Origin: Blastococcus xanthinilyticus
GTDB lineage: Bacteria; Actinomycetota; Actinomycetes; Mycobacteriales; Geodermatophilaceae
NCBI RefSeq assembly: GCF_008124835.1
Contig: NZ_VNHW01000016.1
Span: forward strand, 16,171-80,170
Length of the DNA: 64,000 nucleotides
Direction: 5' to 3'
Below, one piece after another: positions 17,923-27,964 of this stretch (its first letter is position 1; each line of letters begins with the position of its first letter). The notes beneath the pieces are model-generated. The model was not told the origin of the DNA, made no database searches, and was given only the letters and a program-made list of their open reading frames with translations. The position numbers and the translations under genes are program-made.

Positions 17923-18975
17923 TCAGGGCCGGCGGCGCAGCCGGCTGCCCAGCCAGACCACGACGGTCGCCACCGCGGCGGCGATGAGGGCTGCCGTGAT
18001 GGGCGAGCGGTCCGACCGCGCCAGGTCGGCGAAGCTGGGCAGCGGCGGGCCCGAGGGCTCGGCGGCCGCCACCGCGGGGACGGCCGCGGCAGGCAGCGGC
18101 ACCACCGTGACCGCGCTGGGCAGCCCCTCGCTGGCCACGAGGAGCGCCTTCCCGTCGGCGGCGAAGCTGATCGCCTCGCCCTGTGGCGACTCCGGCAGGG
18201 GGATGTGCACGGGGTCCCCGCCCAGCGCGCCGGCGACGTCCGACCCGGCCAGGGGCCACACGTAGGCATCGGTGTAGGTGCGCAACGCGAGCGCGCTGCC
18301 GTCCGCGGCGACCGCACCGCCGGTGACCATGAGCTGACCGGCCCGACCGACCGGGCCCCCCGGAGTGCCGGTGAGCGTCAGGTTCACGGCGGCCACCCGC
18401 TCCAGGGCCACGGTCCCGCCGTCGACCAGGGGGCCGGCGGGCCGGTAGACCCCGCTGGCGCCGAGGACCTCCTTGGTGACCACGTACGGCGTCCCGTCCG
18501 GCGCCATCAGCAGCGCCTCCGCGTCGTGCGGGCCGTCGGGGTAGGTCAGCCGGTACAGGGACGGAACACCTCCCGGCCGCAGCACGTGCAGCGCGACCGT
18601 CGCGCGGTCGGCGCCGTTGTCCCCCGTGTCGGCGATCCACACGGTGCCGTCCGGACCGACGGCCAGGTCCTCCGGGTCGTAGGGGTCCACCGGCGCGGTC
18701 TGCACGTCGATCACCGTGCAGTCGCCGTCGAGCCCGAGCACGGTGACCTGCTCGCCGCCGTCGTTCAGCGCGAGCATCTGGTCGCCGACGACGACCAGGC
18801 CGGAGAGCTCGGCCAGCCGCGGGTCGGTGATCGAGCAGCGGACGGTCGGTGCCGGCTCCTCCGCGGCCGCATGCGGCAGAGCGGGGGCGAGGACGAGCCC
18901 CGCGGTCAGCGCCGTCGCCAGAGGCAGCCGGCGCGCACAGGCGCGGCTATACGAGGGGGCGGCCGGCGGGGGCAC
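17923..18975 (-). CDS. Secreted propeller-like protein with C-terminal membrane anchor
   Basis: The 350-residue protein has a signal peptide (RLPLATALTAGLVLAPALPHAAA), a repeat-like beta-rich body (LSGLVVVGDQMLALND, DPEDLAVGPDGTVWIADTGDN, AEALLMAPDGTPYVVTKE, GEAISFAADGKALLVASE) and a C-terminal membrane helix (ITAALIAAAVATVVVWLGSRL) followed by RRRP. It looks like an NHL/SdiA-type propeller of the actinobacterial envelope; no enzymatic residues are evident. The GTG at 18975 lies inside the end of the PAP2 gene, so the two overlap by 29 bases and are probably coupled. It is convergent with lexA, with only 3 bases between. Confidence 0.75.
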   Translation of the reverse strand: MPPPAAPSYSRACARRLPLATALTAGLVLAPALPHAAAEEPAPTVRCSITDPRLAELSGLVVVGDQMLALNDGGEQVTVLGLDGDCTVIDVQTAPVDPYDPEDLAVGPDGTVWIADTGDNGADRATVALHVLRPGGVPSLYRLTYPDGPHDAEALLMAPDGTPYVVTKEVLGASGVYRPAGPLVDGGTVALERVAAVNLTLTGTPGGPVGRAGQLMVTGGAVAADGSALALRTYTDAYVWPLAGSDVAGALGGDPVHIPLPESPQGEAISFAADGKALLVASEGLPSAVTVVPLPAAAVPAVAAAEPSGPPLPSFADLARSDRSPITAALIAAAVATVVVWLGSRLRRRP

Positions 18976-19669
18976 GTACCCAGCGTGACAGAACGACCGC
19001 GTCCAGTGCATGAACCACGCCCAACAGGACGATGCCGACGGCCGCACCGACGACCGCGTCGGTGACCCAGTGGAAGTCCAGCGACACCATCGCCACCCCG
19101 GTCACCAGCGGACCGGCCACGCTGAGCCACCAGAACGCGCGCTGTGCCGCGGGGGGCAGCCCGTACTCGACGGCCTGCCAGCGGGCCACGCCCCACATCA
19201 GCACCGCGTTGGCGACGTGCCCGGAGGGGAACGAGGCGCCGTCGGCGTGGAAGAAGTAGGAACCGGGGAAAGCCGGCGCGGTGCGCCCGATGCCGTGCTT
19301 GATGGCGTAGACACCGGCGGTGAGCACGGCGACCGCGAGGACCACCCGCGCCAGGGGCAGCCAGGCGCCGCGCTGCCAGAGCAGGTAGCCGACCAGGCCG
19401 GCGAGCACCGCCAGGATCGTGACCCGGCCACCGACCTGGGTGAGCAGCCAGACCACCGGATAGGCCGGTGACTCCTGCAGGCCCCAGTCGCTGACGATCT
19501 CGGAGACCCGCAGGTCCATCCGCTCCAGCCGGCCGCGGGCGAGCAGGTCGGCGGTCATCAGGCCGCCGACCAGCACCGCCACGACGAGGAGCCACCACGG
19601 GGGGCGGCCGACGGAGACGACGGGCGGGGAACCGGCTCGACCGGCTTCCCGCACCGCACCTCTCGTCAC
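18947..19669 (-). CDS. PAP2-family membrane phosphatase
   Basis: The 240-residue protein has about six membrane helices and the three phosphatase motifs: KHGIGRTAP, FPSGH and SLDFHWVTD, with the catalytic histidines present. Such enzymes dephosphorylate lipid phosphates such as phosphatidate, PGP or undecaprenyl diphosphate on the outer membrane face; the substrate is not determined. The GTG at 19669 is preceded by TACGGT at 6 bases, indicating a leaderless mRNA. It is the first gene of a pair with the propeller-like protein. Confidence 0.9.
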   Translation of the reverse strand: MTRGAVREAGRAGSPPVVSVGRPPWWLLVVAVLVGGLMTADLLARGRLERMDLRVSEIVSDWGLQESPAYPVVWLLTQVGGRVTILAVLAGLVGYLLWQRGAWLPLARVVLAVAVLTAGVYAIKHGIGRTAPAFPGSYFFHADGASFPSGHVANAVLMWGVARWQAVEYGLPPAAQRAFWWLSVAGPLVTGVAMVSLDFHWVTDAVVGAAVGIVLLGVVHALDAVVLSRWVRAPAGRPLV

Positions 19670-19675
19670 CCCGTC

Positions 19676-19681
19676 ACCGTA
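19676..19681 (-). promoter_or_regulatory. -10 element TACGGT, leaderless start of PAP2 gene
   Basis: TACGGT on the minus strand, 6 bases, then GTG at 19669. Confidence 0.4.
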
Positions 19682-19728
19682 CCGGCCCGTGACCGAACCG
19701 TGATCGGACCGGCGCGGTCCGGACCCGG

Positions 19729-21240
19729 TCAGGCGACCGGGACCGCGAACTCCTCGAGCGCCGCGGCGAGCCCGCCGTCCACCCGCGCGGAGAGCCGGGT
19801 GCCACCGCCCTCGTGCTCTTCGCTGAGCACCTCACCGTCCCGGTGCACGCGGGCGACGAGGTCACCGCGCTCGTAGGGCACGAGCACCTCGACGTCGACG
19901 TCCGGGTGCGGCAACCGCTCCGCGATGAGGGCGCGGAGCTGGTCCATGCCGTGTCCGGTCCGGGCCGACACCCACACCGCGCCCGGAAGCGCCTGGCGGA
20001 GGGCGAGGATGTCCTCCTCGCCCATCGCGTCGACCTTGTTCACCACGATGACCTCGGGCACCGCCGAGGCGTCGATCTCCTGCAGGACGATGTGCACGGC
20101 GTTGATCTGGCCCAGCGGGTCGGGGTCGGAGCCGTCGACCACGTGCAGCAGCAGGTCGGCCGCGGCGACCTCCTCCAGCGTCGAGCGGAAGGCGTCCACC
20201 AGCTGGTGCGGCAGGTGCCGCACGAAGCCCACCGTGTCGGTGAGCGTGAACTCGCGTCCGTCCGGCCCCTGCGCCCGGCGCACGGTCGGGTCGAGGGTGG
20301 CGAACAGCGCGTTCTCCACCAGCACCCCGGCGCCGGTGAGCTGGTTGAGGAGGCTGGACTTGCCGGCGTTGGTGTACCCGGCGATGGCCACGCTCGGCGT
20401 CGCGTTCCGGTCACGGCTGGACCGCTGGGTGGCGCGCGCGGTCGCCATGCCGGCGATCTCGCGGCGGAGCTTGCTCACCCGTGCCCGGATGCGCCGACGG
20501 TCGGTCTCGATCTTCGTCTCACCGGGACCACGGGTACCGATGCCGCCACCACCGGCGACGCGGCCACCGGCCTGCCGGGACAGCGACTCACCCCAGCCGC
20601 GCAGCCGGGGCAGCATGTACTGCATCTGCGCGAGCTCGACCTGCGCCTTGCCCTCCCGGCTGGTCGCGTGCTGGGCGAAGATGTCGAGGATCAGCGCCGT
20701 CCGGTCGACGACCTTGACCTTCAGCACCTTCTCCAACTGGTTGAGCTGGCCCGGGGTGAGCTCACCGTCGCAGATGACGGTGTCGGCGCCGGTCGCGGCG
20801 ACGATGTCGCGGATCTCGGCGGCCTTGCCCGAGCCCACGTAGGTGGCGGCGTCGGGCTTGTCCCGCCGCTGGCTGACCGCCTCCAGCACCTCGGAACCGG
20901 CGGTCTCGGCGAGGGCGGCGAGCTCGGCGAGCGAGCGGTCGGCATCGACCTGGGTGCCCTCGGTCCAGATCCCGACGAGGACGACCCGCTCGAGCCGCAG
21001 CTGCCGGTACTCGACCTCGGTGACGTCGGCGAGCTCGGTGGAGAGCCCGGCCACCCGGCGCAGGGCGCCGCGGGCCTCGAGGGCGTAGGAGCCCGTGGTG
21101 TGGTCTTCCTCGTCCCGCTGCCCGACGGGCGCGGGGCGGGGCTCGTTTCCGGTCTGCTCGTCGAACGGCAGGGCGTCGGGGGCGGTCGTCATCGTGTCCA
21201 GCGTGGCACGGTCCTGCACAGAAGGCACCTGAGTTGTCAT
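19729..21240 (-). CDS. hflX: GTPase HflX
   Basis: HflX binds the 50S subunit and helps split and rescue stalled ribosomes after stress. The protein has the HflX N-domain (LVGIWTEGTQVDADRSLAELAAL, DAATYVGSGKAAEI), the glycine-rich linker GGRVAGGGGIGTRGPGETKIE, and the GTPase motifs GYTNAGKSS (G1), DTVGFV (G3) and NKVD (G4). At 503 residues it is typical for actinobacteria. The start is uncertain: ATG 21240 is used, and ATG 21192 is the alternative. In M. tuberculosis hflX also neighbours dapF and miaA. Confidence 0.95.
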   Translation of the reverse strand: MTTQVPSVQDRATLDTMTTAPDALPFDEQTGNEPRPAPVGQRDEEDHTTGSYALEARGALRRVAGLSTELADVTEVEYRQLRLERVVLVGIWTEGTQVDADRSLAELAALAETAGSEVLEAVSQRRDKPDAATYVGSGKAAEIRDIVAATGADTVICDGELTPGQLNQLEKVLKVKVVDRTALILDIFAQHATSREGKAQVELAQMQYMLPRLRGWGESLSRQAGGRVAGGGGIGTRGPGETKIETDRRRIRARVSKLRREIAGMATARATQRSSRDRNATPSVAIAGYTNAGKSSLLNQLTGAGVLVENALFATLDPTVRRAQGPDGREFTLTDTVGFVRHLPHQLVDAFRSTLEEVAAADLLLHVVDGSDPDPLGQINAVHIVLQEIDASAVPEVIVVNKVDAMGEEDILALRQALPGAVWVSARTGHGMDQLRALIAERLPHPDVDVEVLVPYERGDLVARVHRDGEVLSEEHEGGGTRLSARVDGGLAAALEEFAVPVA

Positions 21241-21292
21241 CGTCCGGTGCAACGCTCTGCCCCGCCGGATGCATCCCGCCGCCGGGCGGAGC

Positions 21293-22165
21293 TCAGCCGG
21301 CGAGCCACTCCGGGCAGAGGGACCCCGTGGCCACCAGCACCGCCGGACCGCTGAGGACCGTCGTCCCGGTGGTCACCTGAACCGTCAGCCGGCCGCCGGG
21401 GACGTCGACGACGACGGTGCCCTCGGTCGCCCCGTCGGCCCGCAGCGCGGCGTACGCCGCCGCGCAGGCGCCGGTGCCGCAGCTCCGCGTCTCCCCCACC
21501 CCGCGCTCGAACACCCGCAGCCGGACGTGCGCCCCCGGCGCCAGCACGTTGACGAGCTCGACGTTGACGCCGTCGGGGAACAGCCCGGCGTCGAACTCCG
21601 GGGCCCGGGTGAGGTCGAGGGAGTCGACGTCGACGTCGGTGAGGGAGGCCAGGTGCGGATTCCCCATCGAGACGGCGAGCCCGGGAAAGCTGCGGCCGCC
21701 CAGCTCGGCGGCGCCGCGGCCGAACTCGCGGGCCGGCCCCATGTCGACCCAGTAGCCCCCGTCCGCGGCGGCGCCCACCCGGCGGGGCCCGCCCCGCGTC
21801 CCCACGAGGACGCCGTCCGCGCACGCGGCCCGGTCCAGCAGCCCCTCGGCGACCAGCGCGTGGAGGAAGAGCCGGATGCCGTTGCCGCACATCTCCGCGT
21901 AGGAGCCGTCGGCGTTGCGGTGGTCCATGAACCACTCGCAGGCGGCGAGGTCGTCGCCGAGCACCGCCGGCGCGTCGGGCACGTGCGCGCTGCGGACCAG
22001 CCGGAGGACGCCGTCGCCACCGAGGCCGGCGCGGCGGTCGCACAGCCGGCGGACCGTCGCCGCGTCCAGCCGGTCGCCGTCCCACACCCGGCCGTCGGGG
22101 TCGGGCAGCACCACGAAGTCGTTCTCGGTGCCGTGCCCGAGCAGCACGCGCGGCGAGGAGGTCAC
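21293..22165 (-). CDS. dapF: Diaminopimelate epimerase
   Basis: DapF converts LL- to meso-diaminopimelate for lysine and peptidoglycan synthesis. The 290-residue protein has both catalytic cysteines in context, C93 (EMCGNGIRLF) and C229 (SCGTGACA), and the substrate motif GNPH. GTG 22165 overlaps the TGA of miaA. The frame remains open upstream, but that sequence is the miaA shadow. Confidence 0.96.
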   Translation of the reverse strand: MTSSPRVLLGHGTENDFVVLPDPDGRVWDGDRLDAATVRRLCDRRAGLGGDGVLRLVRSAHVPDAPAVLGDDLAACEWFMDHRNADGSYAEMCGNGIRLFLHALVAEGLLDRAACADGVLVGTRGGPRRVGAAADGGYWVDMGPAREFGRGAAELGGRSFPGLAVSMGNPHLASLTDVDVDSLDLTRAPEFDAGLFPDGVNVELVNVLAPGAHVRLRVFERGVGETRSCGTGACAAAYAALRADGATEGTVVVDVPGGRLTVQVTTGTTVLSGPAVLVATGSLCPEWLAG

Positions 22166-23082
22166 CCCTCGATCGTACGGGCGGTGATCCCGGCGGCGAC
22201 GGCGTCGACCAGGTCGGGGCGGGCGGCGTCGAACCAGGTCGTCGCGGCGTCCCGGCGGAACCACGACCGCTGCCGGCGGACGAACCGCCGGGTGGTGGTG
22301 ACGGTGCGCTCCCGCGCCTCCTCCGCGGTCAGCGTGCCGTCGAACTGGGCGAGCACCTGGGCGTAGCCCAGCGCCCGCGACGCCGTCGGCCCCTCGCGCA
22401 GCCCCGCGGCGGCCAGGGCCGCCACCTCGTCGGGGAACCCGGCGGCCCACATCCGGTCGACCCGCAGCGCGATCCGCCGGTCGAGCTCGGCCGCCTCCCG
22501 GTCCAGGCCCACGACGACGGCGGGGTAGTGCGGCGCCGGCGCCGGTAGCTGCGCCCGGAACGGGCCGCCGGTCAGCTCGATCACCTCCAGCGCGCGCACG
22601 ATGCGCCGTCCGTTGCTGGGCAGCACGTCCGCGGCCGCCACCGGGTCGAGGCCGGCCAGCCGGGCGTGCAGCGCCGCCGGGCCGGCGGTGGCCAACTCGT
22701 CCTCCAGCCGGGCCCGGATCCCGGGGTCGGTGCCCGGGAAGTCGAGCTCGTCGAGGACCGCCCGCACGTACAGCCCGGACCCGCCGACCAGGAGCGGCAG
22801 CACACCTGCCGCGCGGAGCCGGTCGATCTTCCCGCGAGCGCGCTGCCGGTACTCCGCGACGGACGCCGGCTGCCGGACGTCCCACAGGTCCAGGAGGTGG
22901 TGCGGCACCCCGCCGCGTTCGGCGAGGTCGGGCTTGGCGGTGCCGATGTCCATGCCGCGGTAGAGCTGCATGGAGTCGGCGTTGACCACCTCGCCGCCCA
23001 GCCGCCGGGCCAGCGCCACGGCCAGCGCGGTCTTCCCGGTGGCCGTCGGCCCGACCACGGCCACGACCGGCGGGGGCGTCAC
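22162..23082 (-). CDS. miaA: tRNA dimethylallyltransferase
   Basis: MiaA adds a dimethylallyl group to A37 of tRNAs reading UNN codons, the substrate later thiomethylated by MiaB. The 306-residue protein has the P-loop GPTATGKT (~10-17), NADSMQLYRGMDIGTAKP, LVGGSGLYVRAVL and the C-terminal RRQRSWFRRD. GTG 23082 overlaps the TGA of the upstream gene. miaB is also in this window, at 25.5 kb. Confidence 0.96.
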   Translation of the reverse strand: MTPPPVVAVVGPTATGKTALAVALARRLGGEVVNADSMQLYRGMDIGTAKPDLAERGGVPHHLLDLWDVRQPASVAEYRQRARGKIDRLRAAGVLPLLVGGSGLYVRAVLDELDFPGTDPGIRARLEDELATAGPAALHARLAGLDPVAAADVLPSNGRRIVRALEVIELTGGPFRAQLPAPAPHYPAVVVGLDREAAELDRRIALRVDRMWAAGFPDEVAALAAAGLREGPTASRALGYAQVLAQFDGTLTAEEARERTVTTTRRFVRRQRSWFRRDAATTWFDAARPDLVDAVAAGITARTIEG

Positions 23083-23804
23083 GCCACCACCCAGTCCGCG
23101 ACCGGGTAGCCGACGCCGAAGGGGGCCGCGTCGTGCCGCAGCCGCGCGGTCACGTGCCGCCCCGCGAACGCCGCACCGATCGCTCGCCAGGTGGGCACCC
23201 CGGCGGCCAGCAACCGCGCGCCCTCGGCCTGGTCCAGCCCGGCCAGCGCAGCGGCGTCGCCGCCGGCGAGGGCGGCGCTGACCGCGGCGTCGTAGGGAGC
23301 GGCGGCGGGGTCCAGGTAACCCGGCGCCTTCACCGTCCGGCGGGCCGATCCGTCGCCCATCGCCAGCACGCCGACGGGCGCCGGCAGGTCGCGCAGCAGC
23401 TGCCCCAGGTCGTCCGGGCCCACCCCCAGGCGGGTGCCCGGGAACGAGGCCTCGTCCAGCAGCCAGGAACCCACGGTGTGGGCGAGCGGGAGCCGGCGGC
23501 CCCCCGGGCGCAGCCAGCCGTCGAACCGCAGGGCCACGTCGACGCCGAACCCCCGAAGGTCCCCGCCGTCCCCGGGACCGAACCGCTCCCCCGGCGCCGC
23601 GCCCGGACCGACGACGATCACCACCTCCGGAGCCGCGGTGAGCAGGGCGGCCACCGCGTCGGCGCAGGCCGAGCGCAGAGCGAGGGTCTCCGGCGCGGAG
23701 CGGCCCTCCACGGCGGGGAGCAGCAGGGGCGGGCAAGGGCAGAACGCGACCGCGGCGGAGGGACGGGGGGTCCGGGGCTCGGAGCCGCCGGGATCGAGGG
23801 TCAC
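23079..23804 (-). CDS. Class III extradiol dioxygenase-like protein (LigB-like fold, Rv2728c type)
   Basis: The 241-residue protein matches the actinobacterial family found beside miaA (Rv2728c in M. tuberculosis). It resembles subunit B of class III extradiol dioxygenases, with VAFCPCPPLLLPAVEG at the N-terminus, VVIVVGPGA and GVLAMGDGSARRTVKAPGYLD. The function is unknown. GTG 23804 is supported by GACACT 7 bases upstream. It heads a tightly overlapped operon with miaA and dapF. Confidence 0.82.
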   Translation of the reverse strand: MTLDPGGSEPRTPRPSAAVAFCPCPPLLLPAVEGRSAPETLALRSACADAVAALLTAAPEVVIVVGPGAAPGERFGPGDGGDLRGFGVDVALRFDGWLRPGGRRLPLAHTVGSWLLDEASFPGTRLGVGPDDLGQLLRDLPAPVGVLAMGDGSARRTVKAPGYLDPAAAPYDAAVSAALAGGDAAALAGLDQAEGARLLAAGVPTWRAIGAAFAGRHVTARLRHDAAPFGVGYPVADWVVA

Positions 23805-23848
23805 GTCCAGCAGTGTCGCCGATGGGACGTGGGACACTGCCGGACGTG
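23802..23848. promoter_or_regulatory. Mirrored divergent leaderless promoter (inverted repeat)
   Basis: CACGTCCAGCAGTGTC (23802-23817) and GACACTGCCGGACGTG (23833-23848) are inverted copies, 15 of 16 matching, 15 bases apart. Each arm carries GACACT, 7 bases and a GTG start codon, one for each divergent gene. Either this is a symmetric pair of leaderless promoters, or the repeat is also an operator. Confidence 0.5.
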
Positions 23849-25450
23849 TCGAGCACGGACAACCCCGGCAACGGGGTGCAGCAGGACGCTCCGCCGATTG
23901 CGGAGACCCCCGAGACGACCGCCCCCGAGGCGGCGCAGCCCGGTGGCGGCCCGGACGCGGTGACCCCCGCGGCGGGCACCCCGGCCGCGGCGACCCCGGC
24001 GGAGGCGGCGCTCCCCGACCCCACGGGCCCGGCGCCGGAACCGGCCGCCCCCGAGCCCACCGCGCCGGAGGCGGCCACCCCGGAGCCCACCGCGCCGGAG
24101 GCGGTCCCGTCGGAACCGGCTGCCTCGGAGCCCGCGGCACCGGAGGCGGCCACCCCGGAGCCCGCCGCGCCGGAGCCGGCCGCACCGACCGCACCCGCCG
24201 CCCCGGCACCGGTGCCCGCTCCCCCGGCGGCGATCGTCGTCAGCGATCCCACGCAGTGGGGCCGGGTCGACGCCGAGGGCACCGTCTACGTGCGGACTCC
24301 CGACGGCGAGCGCGCGGTCGGCTCGTGGCAGGCCGGTGACGCCGAGGCCGGGCTGGCCCACTACGGCCGCCGCTACGACGACCTCGCCACCGAGGTGTCG
24401 CTGCTCGAGGCACGGCTGCGCGCGCACACCGGCAACCCGGCGGAGATCAAGAACAAGGCGCAGGCGCTGGCCGACTCCATCCCGACGGCCGCAGCCGTCG
24501 GCGACCTCGAGGGGCTGGCCGCCCGGGCGCGCGCGATGCTGGCGACCGCCGACTCCGCGGCCGCGGAGTCCCGGGCGGAGAAGGCCGCCGCCCGCGCCGC
24601 GCAGATCGCGCGCAAGGAGGCCCTGGCCGCCGAGGCGGAGCAGATCGCCGCGGAGTCCACCGCCTGGAAGGCCTCCGGTGACCGCCTCAAGGCGATCGTC
24701 GAGGAGTGGAAGACCATCCGCGGCATCGACCGCAAGACCGACGAGGCGCTGTGGTCCCGCTTCGCGGCCGCGCGGGACGCGTTCGGCCGCCGGCGGGGCA
24801 GCCACTTCGCCCAGCTCGACGCGCAGCGGGGCGAGGCCCGGGCCGCCAAGCAGGAGCTGATCAAGGAGGCGCAGCGGCTGTCGTCCTCCACGGAGTGGGG
24901 CCCGACGAGCGCCGCGATGCGCTCCCTGATGGACCGCTGGAAGGCGGTCCCGCGCATCGGCCGGGACGGCGACGACGACCTGTGGAAGGAGTTCCGCGCC
25001 GCGCAGGACGTCTTCTTCAACGCCCGCGCCGAGCAGGACAAGGCCCGGGACGCCGAGCAGGTCGCCAACCAGCAGGCCAAGGAGGAGCTGCTGGCCGAGG
25101 CGGAGCAGCTCGACCCGTCCAAGGACCTCCGGGGCGCCCAGAACGCGCTGCGCAAGCTCCAGGAGCGCTACGACGCCATCGGCCACGTGCCGCGCGGGGC
25201 CATGCGCCAGCTCGAGGACCGCATGCAGGCCGTCGAGCAGAAGGTGCGCGGCGCCGCCGATGCCGGCCGCGTGCGCACCGCGCCGGAGAACCCGATGGTG
25301 GCCTCCATGCGGGCCGCCGTCACCAAGGCCGAGGAGCAGCTGGCCAAGGCCGAGGCCGCCGACGACGAGCGGCGGATCGACGAAGCGCAGGCGAACCTGG
25401 CCACGCGCCGCGAATGGCTGGCCGAGGCGGAGAAGTCCGCGCGGCGCTAG
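23846..25450 (+). CDS. DUF349 domain protein with Glu-Pro-Ala repeat N-terminus
   Basis: The 534-residue protein has a disordered N-terminus (~1-130) built of Ala/Pro/Glu pentapeptides, then a beta-like segment (DPTQWGRVDAEGTVYVRTPDGER), then a long helical region with DUF349 units (WKTIRGIDRKTDEALWSRFAAARDAF, WKAVPRIGRDGDDDLWKEFRAAQDVF) and a coiled-coil end. DUF349 proteins are conserved in actinobacteria (Rv2731 at the same locus) but poorly understood. GTG 23846 is set by GACACT 7 bases upstream. Confidence 0.88.
   Translation: MSSTDNPGNGVQQDAPPIAETPETTAPEAAQPGGGPDAVTPAAGTPAAATPAEAALPDPTGPAPEPAAPEPTAPEAATPEPTAPEAVPSEPAASEPAAPEAATPEPAAPEPAAPTAPAAPAPVPAPPAAIVVSDPTQWGRVDAEGTVYVRTPDGERAVGSWQAGDAEAGLAHYGRRYDDLATEVSLLEARLRAHTGNPAEIKNKAQALADSIPTAAAVGDLEGLAARARAMLATADSAAAESRAEKAAARAAQIARKEALAAEAEQIAAESTAWKASGDRLKAIVEEWKTIRGIDRKTDEALWSRFAAARDAFGRRRGSHFAQLDAQRGEARAAKQELIKEAQRLSSSTEWGPTSAAMRSLMDRWKAVPRIGRDGDDDLWKEFRAAQDVFFNARAEQDKARDAEQVANQQAKEELLAEAEQLDPSKDLRGAQNALRKLQERYDAIGHVPRGAMRQLEDRMQAVEQKVRGAADAGRVRTAPENPMVASMRAAVTKAEEQLAKAEAADDERRIDEAQANLATRREWLAEAEKSARR
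24038..24187 (+). repeat. Ten tandem 15-bp units encoding E-x-x-x-P/S pentapeptides
   Basis: Ten consecutive 15-base units (such as gagcccaccgcgccg and gaggcggccaccccg) encode EPAAP, EPTAP, EAATP, EAVPS and similar. Several units are identical at the DNA level, so copy number probably varies between strains by slippage or recombination. Confidence 0.8.
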
Positions 25451-25462
25451 CGCCACGAGCAG

Positions 25463-25495
25463 CGAAGGGCCCGTCCGATCCGGACGGGCCCTTCG
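25463..25495. terminator. Bidirectional terminator between DUF349 gene and miaB
   Basis: CGAAGGGCCCGTCCG (25463-25477) pairs perfectly with 25481-25495 around an ATC loop. It is 13 bases after the DUF349 stop and 5 bases from the miaB stop, serving both convergent genes. Confidence 0.88.
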
Positions 25496-25499
25496 TCGT

Positions 25500-26978
25500 T
25501 CAGCAGCCGGAGGCGAGGACCGGCAGCGGCGCGGGGACGCCGACCTGCGGCATCCCGAGCGAGACGCCGGGGGTCGTCGGCCGGGTGCCGGCCTCCGACG
25601 CGTCACCGGCCCGGGTCCGCCGGTGCGACAGCAGCACGCCGTCGGCGACCAGGTGGTGCGGTGCGGCCTCGGTGATCACCGTCTCGACGACGTCGCCGGG
25701 CCGGATGCCCTCGGCAGCCGTGAAGTGCACGAGCCGGCCGTCGCGGCCGCGGCCGGAGAGCCGGCCGCGCGCGGCGTCCTTGCTGCCCTCCCCCGACGCG
25801 ACGAGCAGCTCGACCAGCTGCCCGATGAGCTTCCGGTTCTCGTCCCAGCTGATCTGATCCTGCAGCGCGGTCAGCCGCAGGTACCGCTCCTGGACGACGG
25901 CCTTGGGCAGCTGGCCGTCCATCTCCGCCGCCGGCGTCCCCGGCCGCTTGGAGTACTGGAAGGTGAAGGCGCTGGCGAAGCGGGCCCGGCGGACGACCTC
26001 GAGGGTCTGCTCGAAGTCCTCCTCGGTCTCGCCGGGGAAGCCGACGATGATGTCGGTGGTGATCGCCGCGTCGGGCATCGCCGCCCGGACCCGGTCGATG
26101 ATGCCGAGGTAGCGGTCCTGCCGGTAGCCGCGGCGCATCCGGCGGAGCACGTCGTCGGACCCGCTCTGCAGCGGCATGTGCAGCTGGTGGCACACCGCCG
26201 GCGTCTCGGCCATGGCCTCGATGACGTCGTCGGTGAACTCCCGCGGGTGCGGGCTGGTGAACCGGATCCGCTCCAGCCCGTCGATCCGGCCGGCCGCCCG
26301 CAGCAGATCGGCGAACGCACCCCGGTCGCGGAACTCCACGCCGTAGGCGTTCACGTTCTGCCCGAGCAGGGTCACCTCGAGCACGCCCTGGTCGACCAGT
26401 GCCTGCACCTCGGCCAGGATCTCGCCCGGGCGGCGGTCCTTCTCCTTGCCGCGCAGCGCCGGGACGATGCAGAACGTGCAGGTGTTGTTGCACCCCACGC
26501 TGATCGACACCCAGCCGGAGTAGGCGGAGTCCCGCTTGGCCGGCAGCGTCGAGGGGAAGACCTCGAGGGCCTCGGCGATCTCCACCTGCGCCTCGGCGTT
26601 GTGCCGGGCGCGCTCGAGCAGCGCCGGCAGCGACCCGACGTTGTGCGTGCCGAAGACGACGTCGACCCACGGGGCCCGGCGGACGATCTCCCCCCGGTCC
26701 TTCTGCGCCAGGCAGCCGCCCACGGCGATCTGCATGCCGGGGTGGGCGTCCTTGACCGGGCGCAGGTGGCCGAGGTTGCCGTAGAGCCGGTTGTCGGCGT
26801 TCTCCCGGACCGCGCAGGTGTTGAGGACGACGACGTCGGCGTCGTCGTCCCCGGCCGCGGCGGTGTAGCCGGCCTCCTCCAGGAGGCCGGACAGCCGCTC
26901 GGAGTCGTGCACGTTCATCTGGCACCCGTACGTGCGCACCCGGTAGGTGCGGGCGGGGCTCTCGGTAGCGCTGCTCAT
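25500..26978 (-). CDS. miaB: tRNA-2-methylthio-N6-dimethylallyladenosine synthase
   Basis: MiaB is a radical-SAM methylthiotransferase acting on i6A37 made by MiaA. The 492-residue protein has the three MTTase cysteines (C19, C55, C89), the radical-SAM triad C163-x3-C167-x2-C170 (CNNTCTFC) and a C-terminal TRAM-like region ([22 protein letters not shown]). The last ~35 residues are a variable tail. It is convergent with the DUF349 gene. Confidence 0.96.
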   Translation of the reverse strand: MSSATESPARTYRVRTYGCQMNVHDSERLSGLLEEAGYTAAAGDDDADVVVLNTCAVRENADNRLYGNLGHLRPVKDAHPGMQIAVGGCLAQKDRGEIVRRAPWVDVVFGTHNVGSLPALLERARHNAEAQVEIAEALEVFPSTLPAKRDSAYSGWVSISVGCNNTCTFCIVPALRGKEKDRRPGEILAEVQALVDQGVLEVTLLGQNVNAYGVEFRDRGAFADLLRAAGRIDGLERIRFTSPHPREFTDDVIEAMAETPAVCHQLHMPLQSGSDDVLRRMRRGYRQDRYLGIIDRVRAAMPDAAITTDIIVGFPGETEEDFEQTLEVVRRARFASAFTFQYSKRPGTPAAEMDGQLPKAVVQERYLRLTALQDQISWDENRKLIGQLVELLVASGEGSKDAARGRLSGRGRDGRLVHFTAAEGIRPGDVVETVITEAAPHHLVADGVLLSHRRTRAGDASEAGTRPTTPGVSLGMPQVGVPAPLPVLASGC

Positions 26979-27165
26979 CTCGCCATGGAGGGTACGGCGC
27001 GACGGACGGCCTCCGGCTCGTCGCCGGAACCGGGTGAGGCCGGGATGGGTCCTGCTGCACTGCCGGCCCGGCGACGTGCTCCCGGTCGCACCCCAGCGAG
27101 TGACGGGCGGCGGCTTCGTTACGCCTTCGTGATCCCACGGTGCGGGATCCGCGACCTTCCGCCCT

Positions 27166-27171
27166 TAGGGT
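27166..27171 (+). promoter_or_regulatory. -10 element TAGGGT, leaderless start of gluA
   Basis: TAGGGT, 7 bases, then ATG 27179. This supports the chosen gluA start over a longer frame beginning 13 codons upstream. Confidence 0.45.
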
Positions 27172-27178
27172 CCCCAAG

Positions 27179-27934
<756 letters not shown>

Positions 27935-27964
27935 CCGAGACCGTCCAGCGAGAGGACCCCAGCC

